Below are positions 7,891 through 15,822 of a stretch of DNA of 44,764 nt, piece after piece; the stretch's first letter is position 1; the number at the start of each line of letters is the position of its first letter. Location of the stretch: positions 1 to 44,764 of the forward strand of contig CACIUL010000025.1 in assembly GCA_902589825.1 (NCBI GenBank). Reading direction: 5' to 3'. The stretch is from an uncultured Verrucomicrobiota bacterium. GTDB lineage: Bacteria; Verrucomicrobiota; Verrucomicrobiia; Verrucomicrobiales; DEV007. Position numbers and translations under genes: made by a program. The notes beneath the pieces are model-generated. The model had not been told where the DNA came from and did not search any database. It saw only the letters and a program-made list of their open reading frames with translations.

Positions 7891-8838
7891 ATGATGTCGT
7901 CAATGCTGAAATGGCTAAAACTGTTGGCTGATCCGACCCGTGTAAGAATTGTCAGGATCTTGAACCGTGAAAAGCTCTCCGTGGCAGAGCTGCAGGAAAT
8001 ACTGGAAATGGGTCAATCACGGATCTCCTCCCAGCTGGCGCAGCTCAAAGGCGGCGGGCTGGTTGAAGATGAGCGCTCCGGCAAGCACATTTTCTACCAG
8101 TTATCCAAGCCTTCCGGCGACGATGCCGGGGGCCTGGAGAAAATACTCGCCGTGGTGGAGAGTGCTGCGCAGGAAATCCCTGAGTGTGAGCAGGACAGTG
8201 AGGCACTCAAGCTGGTATTGGCCAAGCGCTCAGACAGGGCCCGCCTTTATTTTGACGAGCTTGCCGGCAAGTTCGGGCGCAACTATGTCCCCGGCCGGAG
8301 CTGGAAAGGTCTGGCGGAGACCCTGTTGAAACTAATGACACCCGGCGTGGTAGCCGACCTTGGTGCCGGGGAGGGAACCCTGGCCCAACTCCTCGCCCAG
8401 AGAGCCGAGAAGGTGATCGCCATCGACAGTTCCGAGAAGATGGTGGAGTTCGGAGCTGCCATTGCCCTTAAAAACGGTTATTCAAACCTTGAATACCGGC
8501 TGGGTGATATCCAGTCTCCACCCATTGACGATGACTCAGTTGATCTCTGCCTCTTCAGCCAGGCACTGCATCACGCCAGCAAGCCCAAAAAAGCCCTGAC
8601 TGAAGCATTCCGGATCACCAGGCCCGGTGGTCGTGTGGTCGTGATGGATCTCCTCAAGCATGATTTTGAGGAAGCCCGTGAACTATATGCTGACTTGTGG
8701 CTGGGATTTGCAGAAGTGGAAATACGCCGCTTCCTGGATTCAGCCGGGTTTCAGGACATTGAGTCGGCAATTGTCGACAAAGAGCAGGAACATCCCTATT
8801 TTCAAACTCTCATGGCTATCGCCCGCAAGCCTGTATAG
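7891..8838 (+). CDS. sahR: SahR-like transcription regulator: ArsR HTH fused to SAM-methyltransferase domain
   Basis: 315 residues (ATG 7891; ATG 7903 is possible). Residues 1-75 are an ArsR-type winged helix: LLADPTRVRIVRIL, SVAELQEILEMGQSRISSQLAQL (recognition helix) and the wing ERSGKHIFYQL. From about 135 a class I methyltransferase-like domain follows, with motif I VADLGAGEGTLAQLL and IAIDSSEKMVEFG. In characterised SahR of Proteobacteria such a domain senses SAH and the protein represses ahcY, metK and met genes. Its divergent position next to metK-ahcY across a symmetric operator strongly supports the same role here. Whether the domain also methylates anything is unknown. ribE follows after 8 bp. 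Confidence 0.88.
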   Translation: MMSSMLKWLKLLADPTRVRIVRILNREKLSVAELQEILEMGQSRISSQLAQLKGGGLVEDERSGKHIFYQLSKPSGDDAGGLEKILAVVESAAQEIPECEQDSEALKLVLAKRSDRARLYFDELAGKFGRNYVPGRSWKGLAETLLKLMTPGVVADLGAGEGTLAQLLAQRAEKVIAIDSSEKMVEFGAAIALKNGYSNLEYRLGDIQSPPIDDDSVDLCLFSQALHHASKPKKALTEAFRITRPGGRVVVMDLLKHDFEEARELYADLWLGFAEVEIRRFLDSAGFQDIESAIVDKEQEHPYFQTLMAIARKPV

Positions 8839-8846
8839 CTTAAGTT

Positions 8847-9452
8847 ATGTTTACCGGCATTGTTGAAAGCATTGGCACTATTGCAAAGCTCACGCAGGAA
8901 AATGAGTGTGCGAGAATGGACGTCACCATTCCCGGTTTTGCTCAAGAACTGGAAATCGGGGAAAGTGTTGCAGTAAACGGTTGTTGCCTGAGTGTTGTTG
9001 CCAGGACTCAGACAAGTGCCTCCTTTGACATCCTGGGACAGACATTACGGGTCACCAATCTTGGCAACCTTCAACAGGGTGAGCATGTCAATCTTGAACG
9101 GGCACTTCGTCCGGCCTCAAGGATCAGTGGCCATTTCGTGCAGGGCCATATTGATACCGTTTCCGAAATTGTTGCTCTTGATCCGGCAGGTCAAGACCAT
9201 CGTCTTGAAGTCACCATGCCTCCGGATTTTTCCCGCTACCTTGCCCCAAAGGGTTCAATAGCAGTTGATGGAATCAGCCTGACCGCAGCTGAAATCGACG
9301 ATGAAAAGCATACCTTTACCTGCTGGATCACGCCTCACACCCAATTAGTAACCAATCTGGCAAACCGCCGGGCAGGGCATGTGGTAAACCTTGAGTTTGA
9401 TATGCTGGCCAAGCATCTCGAGCGCCTGGTCACCCCTCAAGCCTCCTTATAG
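8847..9452 (+). CDS. ribE: Riboflavin synthase, alpha subunit
   Basis: 201 residues, the normal length. It dismutates two 6,7-dimethyl-8-ribityllumazine molecules to riboflavin and a pyrimidine. The start MFTGIVESIGTI is the family signature. Two homologous lumazine-binding halves are visible: residues 1-95 (ESVAVNGCCLSVV, FDILGQTLRVTNL) and 96-201 (GHFVQGHIDTVSEI, GSIAVDGISLTAA). It is 8 bp behind the sahR-like gene, so it is probably co-transcribed with it. No FMN riboswitch fits in that gap and no other rib gene is in the window, so the link to the SAM cycle may be positional only. Confidence 0.96.
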   Translation: MFTGIVESIGTIAKLTQENECARMDVTIPGFAQELEIGESVAVNGCCLSVVARTQTSASFDILGQTLRVTNLGNLQQGEHVNLERALRPASRISGHFVQGHIDTVSEIVALDPAGQDHRLEVTMPPDFSRYLAPKGSIAVDGISLTAAEIDDEKHTFTCWITPHTQLVTNLANRRAGHVVNLEFDMLAKHLERLVTPQASL

Positions 9453-9504
9453 ACCGCTCCGGTCATGCTTTGATCCCGGAACTTTTTGTCCTGCAGCAGA
9501 AAAA

Positions 9505-9543
9505 CAGCACCTTCCCCCGGGATACTCCCGGAAAAAGGTGCTG
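9505..9543 (-). terminator. Strong stem-loop between ribE and the nrd genes, probable terminator
   Basis: An outer stem CAGCACCTT (9505-9513) pairs perfectly with AAGGTGCTG (9535-9543). An inner hairpin CCGGGA/TCCCGG (9517-9522, 9526-9531) has a TAC loop. On the minus strand the stem is followed by TTTTT (complement of 9500-9504), as in a factor-independent terminator for the nrdB-nrdA transcript. On the plus strand no U-run follows, so action on ribE is less certain. Confidence 0.6.
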
Positions 9544-9607
9544 CAAGGCTGGTTGTTGGAAAACGGCTCCGTCCCGGGTCAGGAATTGCCTTGAAATAGA
9601 CTGGAAA

Positions 9608-9733
9608 TCAATCCGCCAATACCGGCTCCCATTGCTCACCCCCGGTCCCGGTTGGGCTGTGCCCTGTCGGGTCATCGACCGGCGGCATGGCAATCACGAT
9701 CTTGTCGGCATCAATGTTATTTTGCTCACTCAT
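9608..9733 (-). CDS. Possible small protein downstream of nrdA (41 residues)
   Basis: An ATG at 9731-9733 opens a 41-codon frame on the same strand as nrdA, 27 bp after its stop and before the predicted terminator. The product is acidic and rich in Gly and Pro (starts MSEQNNIDADKIVIAMPPVD, ends EQWEPVLAD). The upstream Shine-Dalgarno sequence is weak. Nothing recognisable is in it. It may be real because it lies inside the transcript and otherwise the 3' region of nrdA would be about 220 bases of non-coding sequence. It could equally be chance. Confidence 0.3.
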   Translation of the reverse strand: MSEQNNIDADKIVIAMPPVDDPTGHSPTGTGGEQWEPVLAD

Positions 9734-9760
9734 TGCAATCAATTTCTGCTGTGAAAAAAC

Positions 9761-12700
9761 CTACTGGCACGCCTCGCATTCACCACCATTGATCATTGCA
9801 TCAATACTGCAGGCCTGGACCTCCTCAGCACTCGGTGACTTGGCCTGTTCATTGGCAGGATCTATACGCACCTTCTTCTTGGCATTGACTGTCGACTTCT
9901 CAATGTTTGAAGCCGCCAGGCTGCGCAGGTAATACGTCGTCTTCAAGCCGGCATGCCACGCGTCCCGATACATGTGGGAGAGCTGCTTAAGGTCGGGCTT
10001 GGCAATGAAAAGATTCAATGACTGGGATTGGTCAATCCATTTCTGGCGGCGCGCTGCGGCCTCTATGAACCAGCGATGCTCAATGGCAAATGCCGTGGCG
10101 TATTTCTTCTTTATCTCCTCAGGGATCTCATCAATATCGCCGATTTCACCATCATGGTATTTCAGCTGGTCCACCATGTCCTTGCCCCAGAGACCAAGCT
10201 GCTTGAGGTCCCGGACGAGGTAGGAATTGAGGACAATGAAGTCGCCGGAAAGGTTACTCTTCACGAAGAGATTCTTGTAGGTGGGTTCAATACAGGGCGA
10301 ACTGCCCATGATATTGGAGATTGTCGCCGTCGGGGCGATTGCCAGGACGTTGGAATTGCGCATTCCCTGCTTCTGGATTTTTGCCCGCAACGCATCCCAG
10401 TTCAACTTCCCTCCGCGCGGCACCTTGACCTTCTGTCCACGTTCAGCTTCCAGTAAATCAACGGTATCCGGAGGCAACAGTCCCCGGTGCCACTTGGACC
10501 CCTTGTAGGTGGAGTAGGACCCATGCTCTGACGCCAGGTCACTGGACGCCTCATAAGCATAATAGGCAATTGCCTCCATGAACTCATCGTTAAACTCGAC
10601 GGCTTCCTGCGAGGCAAATGATGTATTACGCTGGAAAAGCGCATTCTGCAGCCCCATTACCCCAAGCCCGATCGGGCGATGTCGCTGGTTGGCACGACGG
10701 GCTGCTTCTGTTGGATAAAAATTGATATCGATCACATTATCCAGCGCCCGCACTGCAATCCTGACCGTCTCACGCAGCTTTTCATGGTCAATCTCACCCT
10801 GCGCATCAAGGTGATTATCGATTACCACGGAACCGAGGTTGCATACTGCTGTCTCATCCTCGCCGGTATTCAACGTGATCTCTGTGCACAGGTTGGAGCT
10901 GTGGATCACTCCACAATGATCCTGGGGGCTGCGAACATTACAGGGATCCTTGAAGGTGATCCAGGGATGACCCGTCTCAAAGAGCATCTTCAGCATACTC
11001 TTCCACAACTCAATTGCAGGGATGGACTTGCCGTGAATTTCACCAGCGGCAGCCTTTGCCTCATACTCGATATAGCGCTGCTCAAAGGCACTCCCGTAAA
11101 GGTCATGCAGATCGGGCACCTCGTTGGAACGGAAAAGCGTCCAGTCTTCCCTGGCCTCCATTCGCTTCATGAAAAGGTCCGGAATCCAGTTCGCGGTGTT
11201 CATGTCATGTGCACGACGCCGGTCATCACCGGTGTTCTTGCGCAACTCAAGGAAATCAGCGATATCGACATGCCAGCTCTCCAGGTAAGCACACCCGGAA
11301 CCACGCCGCTTGCCGCCCTGATTGACCGCAACAAGCTGATCATTATGCAACTTCAAAAACGGGATGACACCCTGGCTTTCACCGTTGGTCCCGTGGATAT
11401 GGCTGCCGGTGCCACGCACGGCTGTCCATGATCCTCCCAGGCCCCCGGCCCACTTCGATAGGTAGGCATTCTCTGCAATGCCGCGCTGCATAATCGACTC
11501 AATCGAGTCATCCACCTTGTAGAGATAACAGGAACTGAGCTGGGAATGATTGGTCCCGGAATTAAACAAGGTCGGTGTTGAAGAACAAAACCGGCGGGCC
11601 TTGTAAAGCCTGTAAAGGGCAATGATCTTGTCTGTAGGCTTCTCTGTCTCGTCACGGAAAAGCCCCATCGCGACACGCATCCAGAAAAGTTGAGGTGTCT
11701 CAATCCGTCGGTGGACATCTCCGGTCTTGTCCACTGTAAGGTAACGGTCATAGAGGGTCTGGATACCCAGGTAGTCAAAATCAAGGTCGGCCGCTGGATC
11801 AATGGCTTCTGCAAGCTTGTCGAGCTCCTGATCGCGCAGGCGTTTATTAAAACGGTCGATCTCAATGCCGCGTTGCAGCCCGGCCTTGAAACCCCGGCGG
11901 TGGGCTGCCGGGAGATCCCCGATCCCGTCCTTGACGATATCCCAGTCCAGGACCTCCTCATAAATGAAAGTAAGCAAAATCCGGGCAGCAAACTGAGCAA
12001 AATCCGCATCTCGCTCGATCAGGCTCTTGGCATTGAGAATAATTGTCTTGTCCAAATCCGACTTGGACATCTCCGGGAAAACCGATCGGCGCAGCTCACG
12101 CTCAATTTCCTCGCCATCAAGACATAAGTCCAGCTTGAGTGAAGCAAACTCGATGCGCTTGCGCAAATCCGTGCCATCCCAGAGAAAAGTCGACCCATCA
12201 AGGTTACGCACCAGGATGAGGGCATCCTGGTTCGGGTCCTCCTCCACCTTGGCCTCCACTTCCAGAGACTCCTGCTGCTCAGCTTCGCGCAGCACAGCGC
12301 GGTGTGCCCGGTAAAGGATATACGCCTCGGCAACCTTGAAATACCCCTGCCGCATCAGTTCCTCCTGCACACGGTCCTGGAGATCCTCAATATGGATAAA
12401 CTCCGCACCATCCTCGGCAAGACGGTCGTTGATGGCCTGGGTCACGTCCTCGGCTGGACCGGAGTCAAGATGCAGGGAAAGGAAAGCCTTGCGCACGGCA
12501 ATCTCCACCTTGTTGGGATTCCAACGAACCGCCTGGCCATTGCGCCGAATCACGTTGGTATCCCGTTGCTGGACACCATCCTCGCCATTGGCCCCTACAG
12601 CATTTCGCTGCGAGCGGATAATCAGTGACCGGGCAACATCATGGGCATTGTTCTTGATCAGGGCACGCTCGATAATCCGGGACATCTCGGTCGAATCAAA

Positions 12701-13048
12701 AGTCATCTCCGAGGCACGGGACTGTTCGCTCTGCTCGACAATTTCCTCGGTGACAGAACGCGCAATGCCTGCCACGAGGCGCTGGTTCTCATCATTGAAA
12801 ATGTCCTCCTCCTGCCGTGAAATCAGCAGGTCGGTAAGCGCGCCACCCACGGTATCGGCCACCTCGGCAATATCATAGTCACGGGTCTGCCCGCCTATCT
12901 CGATCTTGATCTGGAGCTGCCCCGGAATGGCAGGTGTTTGCGCGCGCGCATATTCCGACCAGTCAAAACGCGGAGGATTATGTTCCGTTGGCTGTTCAGC
13001 GAAGTGCTTCAGCTGAAGGTCCTCTTTCAGTATATTTCTTACTATCAT
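9761..13048 (-). CDS. nrdA: Class I ribonucleoside-diphosphate reductase, large subunit with three ATP-cone-like domains
   Basis: 1095 residues, much longer than the E. coli enzyme (about 760). It reduces ribonucleoside diphosphates using a thiyl radical generated with NrdB. Catalytic residues: Cys507 (SQLSSCYLYK) and Cys736 (AVCNLGSV) as the redox pair, Asn719-Cys721-Glu723 (NLCTE) at the radical site, and the C-terminal shuttle CEAC (Cys1091, Cys1094). The extra N-terminus holds a clear ATP-cone at about 164-252 (VIRRNGQAVRWNPNKVEIAV to AEAYILYRAHRAVL). ATP-cone-like stretches lie before it (about 46-146) and after it (about 276-375). ATP-cones sense ATP/dATP and switch activity; multiple cones are also known in Chlamydia NrdA. 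It follows nrdB after 115 bp. Confidence 0.96.
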   Translation of the reverse strand: MIVRNILKEDLQLKHFAEQPTEHNPPRFDWSEYARAQTPAIPGQLQIKIEIGGQTRDYDIAEVADTVGGALTDLLISRQEEDIFNDENQRLVAGIARSVTEEIVEQSEQSRASEMTFDSTEMSRIIERALIKNNAHDVARSLIIRSQRNAVGANGEDGVQQRDTNVIRRNGQAVRWNPNKVEIAVRKAFLSLHLDSGPAEDVTQAINDRLAEDGAEFIHIEDLQDRVQEELMRQGYFKVAEAYILYRAHRAVLREAEQQESLEVEAKVEEDPNQDALILVRNLDGSTFLWDGTDLRKRIEFASLKLDLCLDGEEIERELRRSVFPEMSKSDLDKTIILNAKSLIERDADFAQFAARILLTFIYEEVLDWDIVKDGIGDLPAAHRRGFKAGLQRGIEIDRFNKRLRDQELDKLAEAIDPAADLDFDYLGIQTLYDRYLTVDKTGDVHRRIETPQLFWMRVAMGLFRDETEKPTDKIIALYRLYKARRFCSSTPTLFNSGTNHSQLSSCYLYKVDDSIESIMQRGIAENAYLSKWAGGLGGSWTAVRGTGSHIHGTNGESQGVIPFLKLHNDQLVAVNQGGKRRGSGCAYLESWHVDIADFLELRKNTGDDRRRAHDMNTANWIPDLFMKRMEAREDWTLFRSNEVPDLHDLYGSAFEQRYIEYEAKAAAGEIHGKSIPAIELWKSMLKMLFETGHPWITFKDPCNVRSPQDHCGVIHSSNLCTEITLNTGEDETAVCNLGSVVIDNHLDAQGEIDHEKLRETVRIAVRALDNVIDINFYPTEAARRANQRHRPIGLGVMGLQNALFQRNTSFASQEAVEFNDEFMEAIAYYAYEASSDLASEHGSYSTYKGSKWHRGLLPPDTVDLLEAERGQKVKVPRGGKLNWDALRAKIQKQGMRNSNVLAIAPTATISNIMGSSPCIEPTYKNLFVKSNLSGDFIVLNSYLVRDLKQLGLWGKDMVDQLKYHDGEIGDIDEIPEEIKKKYATAFAIEHRWFIEAAARRQKWIDQSQSLNLFIAKPDLKQLSHMYRDAWHAGLKTTYYLRSLAASNIEKSTVNAKKKVRIDPANEQAKSPSAEEVQACSIDAMINGGECEACQ

Positions 13049-13143
13049 CTAGAATTTTTCCGTCAAAGTTGCTAATGGGGCCGTTCTGTCCTTTTCAGTT
13101 TAAGAGCATGTCATTTTCCAGGCTCTGCTGTGCGGGCCAATCG

Positions 13144-13159
13144 CCCCGCCTCAGCGGGG
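13144..13159 (-). other. Intercistronic hairpin between nrdB and nrdA
   Basis: CCCCGC (13144-13149) and GCGGGG (13154-13159) form a perfect 6-bp GC stem with a 4-base loop, 4 bases after the nrdB stop. There is no following U-run on the minus strand, so it is more likely an mRNA-stabilising or partly attenuating structure than a full terminator. The remaining 95 bases before nrdA hold no gene. Confidence 0.45.
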
Positions 13160-13163
13160 TTGC

Positions 13164-14249
13164 TTAAAGCTCGTCGTCACTGACCACCTCCAGAGCCGAA
13201 GTTTTCTGGTATTCCGTGACCCGGCCCTCGAAGAAATTCTGTTCCTTGCTGATATCCATCATCTCCGCCAGCCAGGGGAAGGGGTTCTCGGTGCCGGGGT
13301 TCAGTGGCGCCAAGCCAACACCCTCAAGCCGACGGTCAGCAATGTAGTCAATGTAACGAATGAAATCCTCGCAACTCAGTCCCAGCGAGTTTACCGGCAG
13401 GCAATCCTCAATGAACTCCTTCTCCAGCGAAACCGCCTCACGCATCGTCTCACGCAATTCCTCGCGGAAATCATCTGTCCATATCTCCTGGTTCTCCTCT
13501 ATGAGATCCATGAACAAATTACGCAACAGCTCGATATGGTTGGACTCATCTCGCAGTGTATAGCGGAACATCTGTCCGATGCCGGTAAACTTGTTCTGTC
13601 GATACAGGCTCAGGATCATGCCAAAGAGCCCGTAGAACTGGGTGCCCTCCATGCACTGGCCAAAGACAAAGATGTCCTTGGCCAACAATTTCTTGTTCTC
13701 TGGAACCGTCAGGTCGATATCACGCCGCAGGGCATGGGAAACACGGGTCACAAACTCATTCTTGCGCTTGATAGTCGGAATTTGCTCAAACATCGCCTCA
13801 CACTCATGCGGGTTGATGCCCAGCGAACTGATCATGTAAAGCAATGAGTCCGCATGGATATTCTCCTCATGGGCATGACGACCCAATACCAGCTTTAGCT
13901 CGGGAGCGGTGACCAGCTCGCGGATCACGTGCAGGATATTGTCCCCGACAATGCCCTCGGCAGCGGAAAAATAACCAATGCCCATGCGGATAATCCATCG
14001 TTCCGCGTCAGTAAGCTGGTTGTCCGACTGCCACTGTTCAATGTCCTTGCCCATGGCAATGTCCTCAGGCTCCCAGTGATTGGCCTTCATGGTCCGGTAA
14101 AGTTCGTATGCCCACTGGTATTTGAGGGGCAGAAGATTGAACGCTTCTGTCTGGCGGCCGTTAATTACCGACTTTGCCGCAAAAGCCTCCTCCGCCTTAT
14201 CCTTATCGAGAACAAATTGCTTACTTCCTATCTCAAACGTCTTTTCCAT
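13164..14249 (-). CDS. nrdB: Ribonucleotide reductase small subunit, class Ic-like with Leu at the radical-tyrosine site
   Basis: 361 residues. It carries the dimetal cofactor that starts the radical in NrdA. Probable ligands are Glu98 (FSAAEGIVGDN), Glu129 and His132 (HEENIHADSLLYM), Glu201 (QCMEGTQFYG), and Glu235 and His238 (RDESNHIE). Trp59 and the C-terminal Tyr347 (VTEYQKTSAL) fit the radical path. The residue four after His132, Tyr122 in E. coli and Phe127 in C. trachomatis, is Leu136. The spacing of all these residues matches the Chlamydia enzyme, and the first ligand is Glu rather than Asp, as there. So a stored tyrosyl radical is impossible, and a mixed Mn/Fe or dimanganese cofactor is expected (inference). 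Acidic C-terminus SDDEL docks to NrdA. First gene of nrdBA, behind NrdR boxes. Confidence 0.95.
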   Translation of the reverse strand: MEKTFEIGSKQFVLDKDKAEEAFAAKSVINGRQTEAFNLLPLKYQWAYELYRTMKANHWEPEDIAMGKDIEQWQSDNQLTDAERWIIRMGIGYFSAAEGIVGDNILHVIRELVTAPELKLVLGRHAHEENIHADSLLYMISSLGINPHECEAMFEQIPTIKRKNEFVTRVSHALRRDIDLTVPENKKLLAKDIFVFGQCMEGTQFYGLFGMILSLYRQNKFTGIGQMFRYTLRDESNHIELLRNLFMDLIEENQEIWTDDFREELRETMREAVSLEKEFIEDCLPVNSLGLSCEDFIRYIDYIADRRLEGVGLAPLNPGTENPFPWLAEMMDISKEQNFFEGRVTEYQKTSALEVVSDDEL

Positions 14250-14311
14250 CAGCCTTTTATTTCGCGCATAGAGCGATCTATCAATTTCTCGTTAAATTAA
14301 GGATATCTTAG

Positions 14312-14333
14312 GGAGCTTTTCAGCCGTAGCTCC
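14312..14333 (-). other. Stem-loop in the nrdB leader
   Basis: GGAGCT (14312-14317) pairs with AGCTCC (14328-14333) with a 10-base loop, about 63 bases before the nrdB start. A self-complementary GCGGCGCCGC follows at 14341-14350. The predicted promoter at 14441-14470 gives a leader of about 185 bases, so these structures would be transcribed. No known riboswitch is recognised. Confidence 0.35.
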
Positions 14334-14413
14334 GCCACAAGCGGCGCCGCAAGGCCCTATGAAAATCCCCCCATTTTTCGCCCTAGCTGACAAAATGGCA
14401 TCGATGGCGAAAA

Positions 14414-14461
14414 CCACTATATCTTGATAGAGCGAGGATCAATATGCACAATATATTGTGC
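14414..14461 (-). promoter_or_regulatory. Two NrdR boxes in the nrdB promoter
   Basis: Box 1 is the perfect palindrome GCACAATATATTGTGC (14446-14461), close to the NrdR consensus ACACWATATATWGTGT. Box 2, CCACTATATCTTGATA (14414-14429), is a weaker match starting exactly 32 bp away, three helix turns, which is the known spacing for cooperative NrdR binding. On the minus strand, TTGACC (14465-14470) and CATATT (14441-14446) are plausible -35 and -10 elements 18 bp apart. Box 1 fills the spacer and box 2 covers the start region, as expected for repression by NrdR when ATP/dATP is bound. nrdR itself is not in the window. Confidence 0.82.
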
Positions 14462-14671
14462 TTTGGTCAAAGCAAAAATTCTTCCCGATTGATCATTTTG
14501 AGCCTCGATTTTGGACATCAACGAGTTACGAAACGAGTTTTTTTTTGTGTCTATAAAATGTTAACTACTGTTAATAATCTTAACTAATTTTTGACGCAAA
14601 TTTGACCTCCAATAGGGGAAGAAATTCTCTTTTTTGAGCAGTTTCGGGCTCTCCCGAGAAAATAAAGCTCA
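14462..14671. other. AT-rich gap upstream of nrdB
   Basis: No gene is seen. The stretch is richer in A and T than its surroundings and has TTAAC-type repeats (14561-14587), a T9 run near 14540, and a repeated ACGAGTT. The outer part probably also serves as the 3' region of the secreted-protein gene that ends at 14680. Confidence 0.4.
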
Positions 14672-14701
14672 GATCAAGGTTACCCCTGGTTCTCCTTGAT
14701 C
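14672..14701 (-). terminator. Weak stem-loop at the end of the secreted Ig-like protein gene
   Basis: GATCAAGG (14672-14679) pairs perfectly with CCTTGATC (14694-14701) around a 14-base loop that includes the stop codon. On the minus strand it is followed, after a few bases, by the T-rich stretch CTTTATTTT. It could end transcription of the minus-strand gene before nrdB, but the U-run is displaced, so this is tentative. Confidence 0.35.
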
Positions 14702-15822
14702 CTGTAAAAGCGCCGTGGATGATCCTGCGGCAACCCAAGATCGGTGAACGTGCTCTGCTCGCCGCCGGAAGAAAAGGCATCATCAAGTTCCTCCCAGAAA
14801 ATGAGGTCATCGCTTGCCTCAATCAGGTAGTTTGCCCCGGGACGTGACGTGAAGTCGAGGCTGACCTCATTCTCACCCGGGGCATAGCGGATGGAAAGAA
14901 CCTCAATCCTGCTGCTTGCCCCCTGAAGGATTCGCAACGCGTCGAGGGGCACCTCCATGTCACCCGCATTCCGACCATCAAAGTAAAGGGATACCTCGCT
15001 GACTCCATCAGAACGAAACGAGAAGACACTGATATGATCGGCAAGCAGATCAGCTGAAAGTCCTGCCACGGTAACCGGCGGCAACATAAAGGCGCTGCCG
15101 CGCACCCCGGTGTCGACCGCGTCACCGTTTGCATCACTGACAAGCACTGCAATCGACTCACACTGGTCAAAGTCCGGATCAAAGTGATAACTGACCACGT
15201 CATAATCACCGGCCGGCAAACCGCCAAGCCTCACGCGCACCATGCCTGCATTGTTCTTCACAAAGTCCTCGACCAGGAGTGTCTCCGGAGTTCCGGGGCC
15301 ATCACCGCGATCCCGCCAGTCAAGGCCACCAACCGGCACCCCCTCAGGGGAAATATTGTCAATGGCAATAGTGAAAGAAACACCGGTTTCCGAGGTCAAT
15401 GAAGTGGGCAGCATGTTCACCCCGTTCTGGCCATTGGTGGCAGCACCGACCTGGCTTGCCCCGAGGGCTCCCGGCTCGGGCCGGCCCCCGGTTGCACCAA
15501 TGTCGAGCAGGGCGAAATTTGTGCCATTCGGCAGCACGGGAACGGAAAGCGCGCGGCTGCCGGTTTCTGTTTCACCCCCTGCATCATTGCCGGTCACGCT
15601 GAGAGTATATACTGTCGCCTCGGCAGGTGTCACCACAATGGAACCGACGCCGTTGGCATCTGTAGACGCATTAACAGGGCCCACGCCGGTAATGGTGGCG
15701 CTGACGTCAGGACGCACCTTCCAGTTCAGCGTTACCGGCTCACCACTGCTGATAAGGGTATTCGGACTGAATTCGAAGCTCTCAATAAGGCTGACTTCAA
15801 TTCGTGCATCCTTGGTCTCAGC
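14680..15822 (-). CDS. Secreted Ig-like repeat protein, C-terminal part (after the G10 frameshift)
   Basis: This frame continues the gene whose N-terminal part lies at 15732-16697. It starts at the poly-C tract (ETKDARIEVSLIES) and has no start codon until an internal ATG at 15715-15717. The first domain (SSGEPVTLNWKVRPDVSATI to VYTLSV) is homologous to the Ig-like domain just before the break (SSGDSAELRWAIHPDATLATI to TYTLTV), which proves that the two frames belong together. After it come an Asp/Gly-rich beta domain (about 15500-14950) and a C-terminal module (VSLDFTSRPGANYLIEASDD, WEEL, RRFYRI) shared with the giant protein at 16.9-21.9 kb. Function unknown; probably cell-surface or extracellular. 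Confidence 0.75.
   Translation of the reverse strand, partial: AETKDARIEVSLIESFEFSPNTLISSGEPVTLNWKVRPDVSATITGVGPVNASTDANGVGSIVVTPAEATVYTLSVTGNDAGGETETGSRALSVPVLPNGTNFALLDIGATGGRPEPGALGASQVGAATNGQNGVNMLPTSLTSETGVSFTIAIDNISPEGVPVGGLDWRDRGDGPGTPETLLVEDFVKNNAGMVRVRLGGLPAGDYDVVSYHFDPDFDQCESIAVLVSDANGDAVDTGVRGSAFMLPPVTVAGLSADLLADHISVFSFRSDGVSEVSLYFDGRNAGDMEVPLDALRILQGASSRIEVLSIRYAPGENEVSLDFTSRPGANYLIEASDDLIFWEELDDAFSSGGEQSTFTDLGLPQDHPRRFYRIKENQG

Noticed and set aside
10679..11431. 250-codon open frame on the plus strand
   Set aside because: Antisense to the catalytic core of nrdA.
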